Shown here: in pieces, positions 23,400 to 32,810 of the stretch
Layout: the number at the start of each line of letters is the position of its first letter
Numbering within the stretch: position 1 is the stretch's first letter
Source of the DNA: Liolophura sinensis
Taxonomy: Eukaryota > Mollusca > Polyplacophora > Chitonida > Chitonidae
Assembly (NCBI RefSeq): GCF_032854445.1
Contig: NC_088301.1
Location: 55,105,187 to 55,169,186, forward strand
Direction of reading: 5' to 3'
DNA length: 64,000 nt
The notes under the pieces: generated by a model
Seen by the model: the letters and a program-made list of their open reading frames with translations, nothing else
Told to the model about the DNA's origin: nothing
The model's database searches: none
Program-made: the position numbers and the translations under genes

Positions 23400-23930
23400 G
23401 ATGTTCATCCGTGCTCGTCCAGAAAAATCTGTCTCCGGACAGTCCGTTCTACCTCACACCAATTCCCGAATGTCGCCTCAAACCTGATGCAGCTGTGTGG
23501 TATTACTCCACTCCAATGGGAGAGCATCGTTTGGGAGAGCTAATGAAGAGGGCAGCCGAGGCTGCTGGACTGAAAGGCAGGAAAACTAATCACTAGGTCC
23601 GAAAAAACAACCGTCCAAACCCTTGTAAAATCTGGCGTTGCTCCACATAAAATTATGCAGGTCACCGGACACAAATCCCTTGCTAGCGTCCAGGGGTATG
23701 ATTCTAAATTAGATCACGTAGAGCAGATGCGAATGTCGAGTTTACTTCAGGACAATCGCGCCTTCAGTCAACCATCTCTCGCGCTTCAAGTGCACACAAA
23801 CGAAGTTTTCACGATTCCTATGCCATCAACTTCCGCACAGAACCCCAAGGATATTCAGCTAACTTTGTCAGCCAACTCTACTCGTCCTGTGCGCCGGAAC
23901 TCGTCCATACAGGACCATACAATCCAATAA
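23400..23930 (+). pseudogene. DUF3504/Crypton-type tyrosine recombinase, broken 3' part
   Basis: The translated region shows SPFYLTPIPECR, WYYSTPMGEHRLGELMKRA, AAGLKGRKTNH, then (after lesions) TGHKSLASVQGYDS. These match the C-terminal catalytic half of DUF3504 proteins (KIAA1958/ZMYM2/QRICH1 type), which descend from Crypton tyrosine-recombinase transposons. The H-x-x-R box, the GH motif and the final Tyr correspond to the catalytic set of tyrosine recombinases. Two lesions are visible: an in-frame TAG at 23,594-23,596 inside the H-x-x-R box, and a one-base expansion of an A run near 23,602-23,607 that shifts the frame. The N-terminal half is missing. The open frame then runs to 23,930 as a Ser/Pro-rich tail. 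Confidence 0.75.
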
Positions 23931-24187
23931 CCTATAAATATACATGTCACACTCATGCATAAAGGTCACATGGTGTACCAAATTTGAAGATCTGGGTCAA
24001 CGGCAATATATTGGCGGCAGTCAGACAATAGCGTTTGCGGAGAGAAAACATGAGTAAACAGACTGAACATTGTGTAAAAAAACAACAGTTTAACTCGGAT
24101 AAACATCAAACAAGGATTGGAAGTTGAAAAGGGCGATCTGCAGCCAGTCCGCTCTCCAGAGGTGTGAAGCTGATGTGAACTCTGCTG

Positions 24188-24720
24188 TTATTTATTTTGG
24201 GGCGTGACTGAAAACTGCGATTTTACCATTAAATTTTGGATGGTATTGCTACTGTTACGTGTAACATTATAGTCCACAGCGTCGGGCATTTGCACTGGGA
24301 GTGGCGTGACTGACATGGGAGTATTTTCTCTCAACGGCATTTTCACTTTCGGCATTTTCTGATAACACACTTGAAGCATGCAGGATAGTGCTGATTTCAC
24401 GGCGTTTTGAAACGGACCTTTTGGTGACATAACTCCCTACACTGGATTCATTGCGGTGGCCTGTCAGAGACTTAACGTCCATGACAGAAACCCCGGCATC
24501 AGCAAGAACTGTGACTGTCATAACCCAGACGCAGTGATTCGTGTACCGGCGGCTAAGTTTTGCATCGCGGGAAATATCAGACATCACGGATCCAATCTTT
24601 TTTAGACCCATCTTTTTTGTTGATTCCCATACCATGATTTGTCGTCTACTGGGACGTTTAGGAGAGGCCGCTGAAAGAAAGACTCGCAGGAAGAATTATC
24701 AGGTCCGTATGTAAAAAAAA
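24188..24720 (-). pseudogene. Second DUF3504/Crypton-type tyrosine recombinase, broken
   Basis: On the minus strand the frames show VPVDDKSWYGNQ, then after a frameshift near 24,620 IGSVMSDISRDAKLSRRYTNHC and SLTGHRNESSVGSY, followed by KRREISTIL. The W-Y...MSDI...TNHC...GH...Y order is that of DUF3504 recombinases. The arginine of the H-x-x-R box is replaced by Trp (NHCVW), a single C-to-T change in a CGG codon. The relic is therefore inactive both by frameshift and by loss of a catalytic residue. It faces the plus-strand relic at 23,400-23,930, their 3' ends about 260 bases apart. The two are different subfamilies (GLKGRKTNH versus KLSRRYTNHC). Confidence 0.75.
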
Positions 24721-25063
24721 AAAAAAAAAATTCTTGAAACCATTATTATTTCTTATTGTGTAGCATTCAAACGTCCCTATGGGCTTTAAATTATCTGTAA
24801 CCTGATACTTTTCTTCTTTAAAATAAACGTTCGCTCCGACAGAAAAAAATAGCCATTTTGTTTCTTTGTTTATATTTGTCGTCTGCTTTATTCAATGTAA
24901 ACAACAACCTCTATCCACCCATAGAAATACAATAGACCCGTCCAGAAGTCAAACGCTTCTGTCTCGTGATGGGAGTATCTAACGACGTAGATAATGTGCA
25001 CTTGGCATAGAGCCAAGCAGTGCGCTGTATGTAATAAAAAGGAATCGAAGGGTAATAGAATTA

Positions 25064-25326
25064 TATTTATTTATTTGACTGATGTTTTACGCCGTACTCA
25101 AGAATATTTCACTTTTACGACGGCGGCCAGCATTGTGGTGGGTGGAAGCCGATCAGAGCCCGGCGGAAACCCACGACCATCCGCAGGTTGCTGACAGACC
25201 TTCTCAAATACGGCCGGAGAGGAAGCCACCATGAGCTGGATTTGAACTCACAGCGACCGCGTTGGTGAGAGACACCAGGGTCATTACGCTGCGCTAGCGC
25301 TTTAACCGACTGAGCCACGGAGCCCC
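25064..25326 (-). mobile_element. tRNA-derived SINE, full length
   Basis: Complete copy with tail at left. The A-box is the complement of CCGACTGAGCCA at 25,306-25,317, and the B-box is the complement of GGATTTGAACTC at 25,238-25,249. The body blocks agree closely with the copy at 17,314. Confidence 0.9.
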
Positions 25327-25347
25327 CCTGCTATATATAGATAGTGC

Positions 25348-25390
25348 AAGTGATATTCAACTCGGGCTTCCACCTCGTTGAATATCACTT
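25348..25390. other. 14-bp stem inverted repeat
   Basis: AAGTGATATTCAAC is followed by a ~15-base loop and its exact complement. It directly follows the head of the full-length SINE. Confidence 0.7.
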
Positions 25391-25772
25391 CTCACGAGCT
25401 GACAATTCCTGATGTCCCACCCCACAGCGTCCACCATATGTTTTATTATACCGAAAAACAGTACCTTGTCGAGTTGTGCTGTAAATCGACGAATTTGTAT
25501 ATCGATAAGGGAGCTATAACCATCGTTCGGTTGTTTACTTTCAGAGCTCTCAAAGGGACATAACGGATGTGGAAGAAACTCACGTGATCGTTGGATATTA
25601 GCACGAGATCATTGGATATTGCCTCGTGAACGTGGAACAATACTTTATGAGCGTGACGTTGCATTCCTTGGCGCGCGTGATCGTTGTACATCATGGTTTG
25701 CGGAATATCATGGGACCGTCTCTCGACCAGTGGAAACCAAGAATTACCCTAATGACTTCAAATGTTGCGTGG

Positions 25773-25910
25773 TCATCCAGCAACCTGCGGATGGTTGTGG
25801 GTTTCCCTCAGGCTCTGCCCGGTTTCCACCCACCATAATGCTGGCCGCCGTCGTATAAGTGAAATATTCTTGAGTAAGGCGTAAAAACACCAATCAAATA
25901 AATAAATCAA
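25773..25910 (+). mobile_element. tRNA-derived SINE, 5'-truncated, plus orientation
   Basis: It starts inside the body (CAGCAACCTGCGGATGGTTG) and runs through ATAATGCTGGCCGCCGTCGT to a tail of CACCAATCAAATAAATAAAT. The head is missing. It lies about 330 bases upstream of the RING gene start. Confidence 0.85.
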
Positions 25911-26050
25911 ATGTTGCGTGATGTGAAGTAGCCTATATAGTCTACTCACTGTGACGTCGCGCTAGCTAGCCACAGTGGAACACAGCGTCATTGAAATGAC
26001 GTAATACGCCCCATTTCGGGCTTTTGAGGGTATTCCATTGTGGAACAACA

Positions 26051-26058
26051 TGACGTCA
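26051..26058. promoter_or_regulatory. Palindromic CRE/ATF site upstream of the RING gene
   Basis: A perfect TGACGTCA lies 180 bases upstream of the RING start codon, with further TGACG cores near 25,950 and 25,997. Clustered CRE-type sites in front of a first exon fit a CREB/ATF-responsive promoter; this is inference. Confidence 0.4.
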
Positions 26059-26238
26059 TAGGAGACTTGGCGACTGTTGCATAGGAACTACTTGTTTGTT
26101 TCTGACAGTAACGTTATATAGACGCCGTCAGTTTGTAAATGGGAACCTTTGTAAGCGGTGCCTTCCCTGTGTTAATCAATTGTTGATAAAAATTTGTGTA
26201 TTTGGCCTGAGAAGTTGTTTGTTTCTCCGTCCTCCGGC

Positions 26239-26396
26239 ATGGATTCCACATCATCTCACAGCAGCTGTGTGTTGGAATCCAAGGAGCTAAGATGCCTGGC
26301 AGGAGATGAAGCCGTCAGCGTCCTTAAATGCATTATATGCTGGGAATTCTACGTCGACCCCGTAGTTCTGGCGTGCGGACACACGTTCTGCTTCAG
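26239..26396 (+). CDS. RING-finger protein, exon 1
   Basis: The ATG at 26,239 opens a 319-residue protein assembled from three exons (26239-26396, 27901-28096, 28400-29005) whose phases agree. The joined sequence has a C3HC4 RING at about residues 30-75: CIIC, then ACGHTFC, FRC across the exon 1/2 junction, and CPNC. RINGs of this type bind E2 enzymes and act as ubiquitin ligases. Exon 1 ends in phase 2 at a CAG/GTAAGG donor, splitting the zinc ligands between exons 1 and 2. The rest of the protein matches no family I can name. An in-frame extension upstream has no earlier ATG, which supports this start. Confidence 0.8.
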
Positions 26397-27002
26397 GTAA
26401 GGTGTCTATACCACGCAGAACAGTGCGTTTCACATACTCTTTCCGGTTTCGTTCAGCAGAATAAGTCGATGTATATAGATGTACATATGTATATAGGCTG
26501 TTGCCTTGCCCCTATGTCAGTGAACTTTGACTGGCAGGGGTGTCATGCCTGCATGGCGTCTTCGACATGATGATTTAGTGAGACATCACTATTAAGGAGA
26601 CACCGTCCTCGGGAAGATAGGGCTAGTTTCTATAGTGGCATGATTTGTATTGTGAAATGAAGGAATATGTGAAATGACGCACATGGTTCGCGGCGCGTTG
26701 TTGTCTGTGACTGTTCCATAGGCCTATCGCTGCATATGTAATAGTTTCAGGTGACATGCATAGAGATATTGAGATGAATGTTATAAAATATTGTGGACAT
26801 TTAGAGAGAATAATAAAATCCTTTTGCTTCTGCAACGTTGTAAATATAGTTTCTGGGTGTAGTGGAGACCTTTGCTGACGAGACGTTTCGGATGTAGGCC
26901 TACAGCAAATGCCAACACTTAATCTTCATGGAGCACGTTCCATTCCCTCCAGTTTGACCAGTGGAGGAGGTACGTGGTGGTCACTAACGTTAGTGTGGTT
27001 TC

Positions 27003-27039
27003 ATTGGCCACAGAAAGACACCAGTGACGTCATATATAA
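27003..27039 (+). promoter_or_regulatory. Possible internal promoter: inverted CCAAT, CRE, TATA
   Basis: Within intron 1 of the RING gene an inverted CCAAT box (ATTGG, 27,003), a perfect TGACGTCA (27,024-27,031) and TATATAA (27,033-27,039) occur within 37 bases. The spacing is compact. No coding exon starts immediately downstream, so an alternative first exon or a non-coding transcript would be needed. Confidence 0.25.
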
Positions 27040-27292
27040 ACATCCGGGGAGCCTTTGTCGTGTATAGGGCTTTAGTTCACACGTCACATCGTGTCCTTCG
27101 ATGGACATTGAATCTGTTACCAATCGAGATTAAGTAGACGAACGGAAGGAACGTCTATAGCAACTCGGATAAGGAATTTGCAGTGAACCTCCCACTGTTC
27201 ATCATTGTTGGGGACCTATATTTGACTATAAGCAACCCCAGTGCCTTATTAAGTATGGCATCACTCAACACGACTCCGTCACTCAAATTTCA

Positions 27293-27527
27293 GCGGCCGA
27301 GGAGGTTAGCGAGCTAGCGCGGCGTAATGACCCAACAGCCCCTCTCCGATGCGGTCCATGTGAGTTCTGACTGGTTTCCACTCCGGTCGTGCGCAGGAAG
27401 CAGTTTGCGGGTGGTCGTAGGTTTTCCATGGGCTTTGTCTTGTTTCCTTCCACCATAATTTTGACTCCCGTGGTATAAATGAAACAATCTTGAGTACGGC
27501 GTAAAACAACAGTTGAGTAAATAAATG
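27293..27527 (+). mobile_element. tRNA-derived SINE in RING intron 1
   Basis: It runs from a degraded head (GGTTAGCGAGCTAGCGCGGC, then the ATGCGGTCCATGTGAGTTC B-box region) to the AATCTTGAGTACGGCGTAAA block and AAATAAATGAATTT tail. It is moderately diverged. Confidence 0.8.
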
Positions 27528-27900
27528 AATTTATTTAAAATAAAAATTAAATCAAACTACAACCAACCACTACTGAAATATGGCGTAGTCAAGATTAACA
27601 GGACGGATAATGATCGGAGGAAAAGAGATTACTATATAGATCATGTTAATCTCACTACCTCGCCTTGCATCGCTACCTCACTTCTCCGTTACCTTGTTAC
27701 TTCGCTTCGCTACCTCGTTACCTCGATGTCTCTCCCTGTATTATAAAGGTCGAGGTAGCGAGATGTTCTCTATCGGCTTCCATACGCCATGCACGGTGTA
27801 AGTGACAAATTAACGAGTATGACGCTAAATAGCAATAAATCAATCAATCGTATGCTTACTGATAACTGCTTGTAAAACGCTTCCATATTTTCTTTTGCAG

Positions 27901-28096
27901 ATGTCTCTTTCAGATGGCAATGCATGCTAAGCAGAATAACTGTAGAGTTCCCGTTCACACTATTTTCATTGGGTGTCCGAACTGCCGGCGACCTATCTAC
28001 ATTAGCGCTATCCTGTCGCATAAGCTAACCCACAATTATCCATTGGCGTCCTTTCTAGAGAGTCTAAGGCAACGACAGTTGCCAAAAGTTGATATG
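27901..28096 (+). CDS. RING-finger protein, exon 2
   Basis: It follows a strong acceptor (TCTTTTGCAG) and completes the RING with the second Cys pair (CLFQ after FR) and CPNCRRP. A region ending KVDM follows, with a GTAAGT donor. Between FRC and CPNC lie about 24 residues, within the C3HC4 range. Confidence 0.85.
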
Positions 28097-28399
28097 GTAA
28101 GTTATCACAGGCCTGATTGATTTACGAATATCTGTTACAACGCCTAGATTTACGGAGAGCTTACTTAGAAAAGTGAGTTTTGTCTGTATATGGCCTAGTT
28201 CTTTCTCGACCGATTTTTCAGCCAATCTGCATCTGTATTTATCAGCAAGCACTTCTGTTCGATTCACATTAGACAATGCACGTCAAATACAGGGCTATAC
28301 ACGTTTGTTCTGGATTCTTCCGCAGGTAAGGTCTGTCGTATAATTATAGGACCGTGGGTTGTTTGAGTCTTTGAACTTTTGCATTGCAAATTCATGCAG

Positions 28400-29005
28400 G
28401 TTACCAGAGAAACGAATACAGAGCCGCCGGAACCAACCAAGCCGGAAAAAGAAGAGGAAAATATATACGAAGAGTCTGAGGCCAATAGAAATCAGTACGA
28501 CTATGACGAGCAAAAACTCAACGTCCTGACAAGTAACTTAGACCTCGTGCTGCGAACACTGACTGCCACGAATTCGGTCTTGGGAGATTTGTCATGCGCA
28601 CCAGAAAACCAGCATCTCCCCGATTTTCATATCGGCTCTGAGGTTCAATCTAATCAACGTCGTAGCAGACGCCGACCACGAGCGTCAAGGCCGCCAGCGT
28701 GCCGACATGACAGGTCCATTGACGAGCTTTGCTCTTCTTTGCAAAGGGCTAATTTTGGCGTCGAACCCGAAAGCGAAGGTACAGAGTACCACCCCAGCAT
28801 TCATGTTCCGAACACCTCCATTCCGGTATCTAGCCTGTTCGGTGGGTCTAGAGAACCTTTCGTTAGCGGAGTTCCAGAAACGACATTGCAAGACCCAGCA
28901 ATACTTTCCTTTGCCATTGATTCTCAACAAAATCCCAACATTCATACAGGAGATCATTTTCCCCCAGTTGGCTTGTACACATTTCCTGGTTTCGGACAAG
29001 TTTAA
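28400..29005 (+). CDS. RING-finger protein, exon 3 (C-terminal region)
   Basis: 201 residues plus stop after an ATGCAG acceptor, continuing in phase 0. The start is acidic and Pro/Glu-rich (TEPPEPTKPEKEEENIYEE). A short stretch able to form a helix follows (about KLNVLTSNLDLVLRTLTATN), then an Arg-rich patch (RRSRRRPRASR), and a Ser/Thr/Pro-rich tail with aromatic residues near the C-terminus (GLYTFPGFGQV). No known domain. The region is probably mostly disordered and may carry substrate or partner binding sites. Confidence 0.85.
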   Translation, partial: VTRETNTEPPEPTKPEKEEENIYEESEANRNQYDYDEQKLNVLTSNLDLVLRTLTATNSVLGDLSCAPENQHLPDFHIGSEVQSNQRRSRRRPRASRPPACRHDRSIDELCSSLQRANFGVEPESEGTEYHPSIHVPNTSIPVSSLFGGSREPFVSGVPETTLQDPAILSFAIDSQQNPNIHTGDHFPPVGLYTFPGFGQV

Positions 29006-29028
29006 TTAGGTCTGCCTGTCAGTTATAA

Positions 29029-29034
29029 AATAAA
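29029..29034 (+). terminator. Candidate polyadenylation signal of the RING gene
   Basis: A perfect AATAAA lies 24 bases after the RING stop codon. Other AT-rich hexamers lie farther downstream, so a longer 3' UTR is equally possible. Confidence 0.35.
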
Positions 29035-32000
29035 TTTGAAAAGGAGATGCGACCGAGCTGTGGGGGGAGGGAGGGGTGAAATTGGTGGGAATTTTTAAGG
29101 GTCGAGTTGAATAGCTAGATTTAACTTTACATTGGCATTCATTTTGTACCGAGAGCAGAAATGGAGGATAACATGTGTTTTGAAGTACATTTACAAATTG
29201 CTATGCCACGAGAATATTTCTCTGTTCGCCTTTTTTTTTTTTTTTTTGGCCAAAGCATTTATCCTTCATAAAGTATATTTACATATTTATATGCATCGCA
29301 TCTGCTATTACAATTGTTCAATTTATATTTATGTATATACTGATATAGCCCTCACACGTGTATAGGGTATATTTCTTTGGGATTTGTATGAAGAACTTTT
29401 GACAAACTGAATTATGGAATTTCAATTTGACGCTTCTTCGTGACTTTACAAGCTTTGTCCATGTCTGTACGTTGATTCTCTGTGTTATGCAGAAAATAAG
29501 GGCGAGTGTAAAGCTATGTAACAGGCAATAGTAATGATAGGTGGGATGTAATTTATTATAGATGTACAAGGTGATTTTGGAAGATTTTACTTTTTGTGGT
29601 GTACAATACGGCACTCTCCACTCTTTATATCAAAATGTTTTCATCTTAAGGGAAAAAACGTAGAATATTCGAATATCGACCGAGTCTTTGGATATATAAT
29701 ACATCATACTATATACACAAGCTGACGACACTGTTTACATGGTGTAGTCACGAGAACATTGTCCAGAATATCAAAATACTGGAGTGTAACGTTTTTTAAC
29801 AATTGGGATCGCTTCACAATTCTTTCATAATAGGCCTATATATCTGATTTGTACCGCAACCGAATCAGTCAAAGCGGAGTTACTTTACAATTTCACGTGT
29901 CATTTTCCCTAAAACGCGATTTATCTTTCTATATACATTGGCCATTGATTCGAGTCCGATATTTTCTGACCCATCACGTTATGATTTTACATAACCCAGT
30001 TTGCTTGTATTCAGAGCAACAAATATACATGAAGTACGAAATAAACCACATCTTGCAAACAGCCATGTCTCTTGGTTTAATTTAGTTCCGGATTATTACA
30101 ATTTTTATACTGGCTTCTCGTGTACTATTTGTATTGTATGATGTCCAGTGTAATGTTCATTATATAAGCCCATGTTTGGTATCATCAGTAAATAGAGCAA
30201 AAGTGCATGTTATTTGCGGCCACGAAACTTCCTGAAATGAATGTACGTTTCCAACATATATGTGGATCTATGTGTCGAAACAGACATTCCTAAACCAGCC
30301 ATGAATCCAAACATTCTCAAGTCCCGTCCCACTTTCTCAGGGAGGGAAAAAATGATCACAAATACATCACATTAGACTTCCCATACACTCTTTACTGCAA
30401 AATAAGCATCGCACTTGCATTGTATTGAACACCAAAAGGAATACTATGTACATTAAACCACATTTACATTCAATTCCAAATCTTTGTCGTACAATACTGC
30501 ACAGTTTCTGCACAACCCTAAGTCACAGGTAACCCATTTTAGACAAAATAGTAGTTGTACTGTAAGCTTAAGGAGAGCAAATAACACACTTTTGCACCCC
30601 TGAACAAGTTCCCTTGTATTTATTATCACCAAACAAAAAAAATAAGATTGGAGAATGGGTCCAGCAAGTCACAGTGTTTAACTATTTCTGTGTAGATGGA
30701 AGAGTTCACATGAGCAAATATACAATGCGTACAAACATACCATGAATATAGCGAGCACAACCCAGAAGTGCGCATTATATATAGTATTATTATGACCTTG
30801 TCTATATAAGTACTAGTCATGTAATCAAGGGAACAAGGGAAAGGTGGTAGAGCAGACTTCTAACAACGTTAACTCCTCTGGATAAGACAAGCTCAACAAA
30901 TATCCAGGTCGGCATGGCGTGATGTTGAACACAGCACAGAAGGGTATAAAGAGTTGCTCATAACCAAGTTCAATCTTTGGATTACAAAGTACTTTAAAAA
31001 GGTGTGTAGTAACATAAAATGTTTTCTTTTATTTCACACAGAGAAAAATGATAAAGATGTTTCCTTGAAAGGTCTTAGTGGCCACAAAGTGCGAAAATGA
31101 AAGATACACTCAAGGAGATATTCCATGAGAGAAAAAAAAGCTGGACTACAAGCCTCAAAAGAATGTCAACCGTTAAAAACAATGACATTTAATTTCGACC
31201 CTAAACATTCCATACTACAGGTAATGTCGCTAATCCAAACTTTCAGTGAAAATACCTCATATTTTGAGTAGATATTAGAAAGATGAAGCTCTTCTCAAAC
31301 TATATTTGAGTAAAATAATTGACATTTTACGACAGATTTCCAATAAAAAAGAATCTGTCCTTGAATGTGCCAAACAGGCAATCAATCCAGTGATCTTTTC
31401 CATCAATTGAAGAGTATCTTGAAATCAGCAACATTTTAATGAACAGCCTTCCTTTTTAAATTGTCTTCCTAGCAACAACACATGCTGTCTGTCCACAGGT
31501 ACACTGATGAAGTCAAAATTGCCACATTAAAACTGAAATATTCAATAAGAAGCCAATTTTTCAAAACTTTTTTTTTATGTTAATTTTTTATCCCAACCCA
31601 AACAACACACAAAATACAACAAATCAATCGTGACAAAATTAATGCACATATCTGCTTCAACTTAAAAATACAGAAAAGAAAGTCATAAGAAAATTTACTT
31701 GTTGGAAACAATGTCTTTGGGAAATACTATTCAGCAAGAAGAAAAAATAAATAAACACAAATACATGTTGTATCATGACCTTGAAGTGTTCCACAATTCA
31801 TGTTTCGTTATTTACATCTTGCACTTTAACAGAACAAAATAATTATGTACAAACCAAAACTCACACCGAGTCCCGCATATTCATACATATTAGTATAAGC
31901 TCTGTTGTAAGTGCAATGCAAAGTTTCCAACAGCTACATGTACGAAATTAAAAGCCAAATATATTTTAATCATAATATTTGTACAAAGCACATCGTCAGA

Positions 32001-32185
32001 GATCACAAGAGTACAGCTTCAATGCAGAAGCACCAAATTGGGTCTCGTCAATTTACAATTTCAATTTTTTTTCATCCCTTTTGAAGTTGAAATTATCTAA
32101 GCACTTAAGATGTCAAACAGGTTCATGAGTCTCATGTGCATAAAATACTTTGCAAATATTAAGTGAAAGACGTTTGGTATAGCAC
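29035..32185. other. Interval between convergent RING and WNK genes
   Basis: AT-rich and without recognisable genes. It must contain both 3' UTRs. On the minus strand, AATAAA hexamers at about 31,028-31,033 and 30,619-30,624 could end the WNK transcript 1.1-1.6 kb after its stop. Confidence 0.5.
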
Positions 32186-32810
32186 TTATTGAGGCTCCTG
32201 TTTTGCCAGTTTGTTTTCAGGATTTTTTTGGCTAGTTTTCTGGATGGTGGCTGGTTGGTCATCAGCAACTTTAGTTGGCATCTGTGGCTTCTTAGATATT
32301 AGCGACTGAAAACCTGGAATGGAGAGCAATGGAAACTGGGGGTAAAGTAGAGGGAAATATTGCAAACTTTTTTGCTTCGCTGCATACACTGTTCCATCTG
32401 ATGGCTTGTTCTGAGGACCATGCATCTCCACATCTGTTGAACTTTTTTTAGATGAACCGTTCATTGCTCCAGTGGTCAATGAGGAGGCTGAAGTAGAGGT
32501 TTGCAGGAGTCCAGGTTCCTGACTATTCATATTAATACTGCATTCGCCCTGGGTTTTAGGCCATTTCGTTTTCAGTTCCTGATCTGCAGGACTGGGATTA
32601 AAGCAAACATGATCCACATTCACAGGGTTCAGGCCTCTCTCCTCAAGAGGTGCCAAAGGGATTCCGCCAGGAGTTAGAGTCGATACTAAAGCTGGACTTA
32701 ACAGTGGATTTGGTAAGGGTGAAGGACCAAGTTGTAGTCCCTTACGCTGTTTGAAGTCCTCCACCTCTTTCTGCTGTCTCTGAAGAAGATCATCTCGCTC
32801 TCTCTTATGC
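32186..32810 (-). CDS. WNK: WNK last exon: coiled coil and C-terminus
   Basis: It starts after a TTACAG acceptor and completes an Arg codon. [20 protein letters not shown] continues the coiled coil begun in the preceding exon. A Pro/Ser-rich tail follows and ends KLAKQEPQ with TAA at 32,186-32,188. The basic coiled coil is typical of WNK C-termini, where it mediates WNK-WNK association. Confidence 0.9.

Noticed and set aside
17468-25318. ORFs containing AQSVxALAQRNDPG and ELDLNSQR
   Set aside because: These are chance translations of the tRNA-like head and body of the SINE family; they recur wherever a copy lies.
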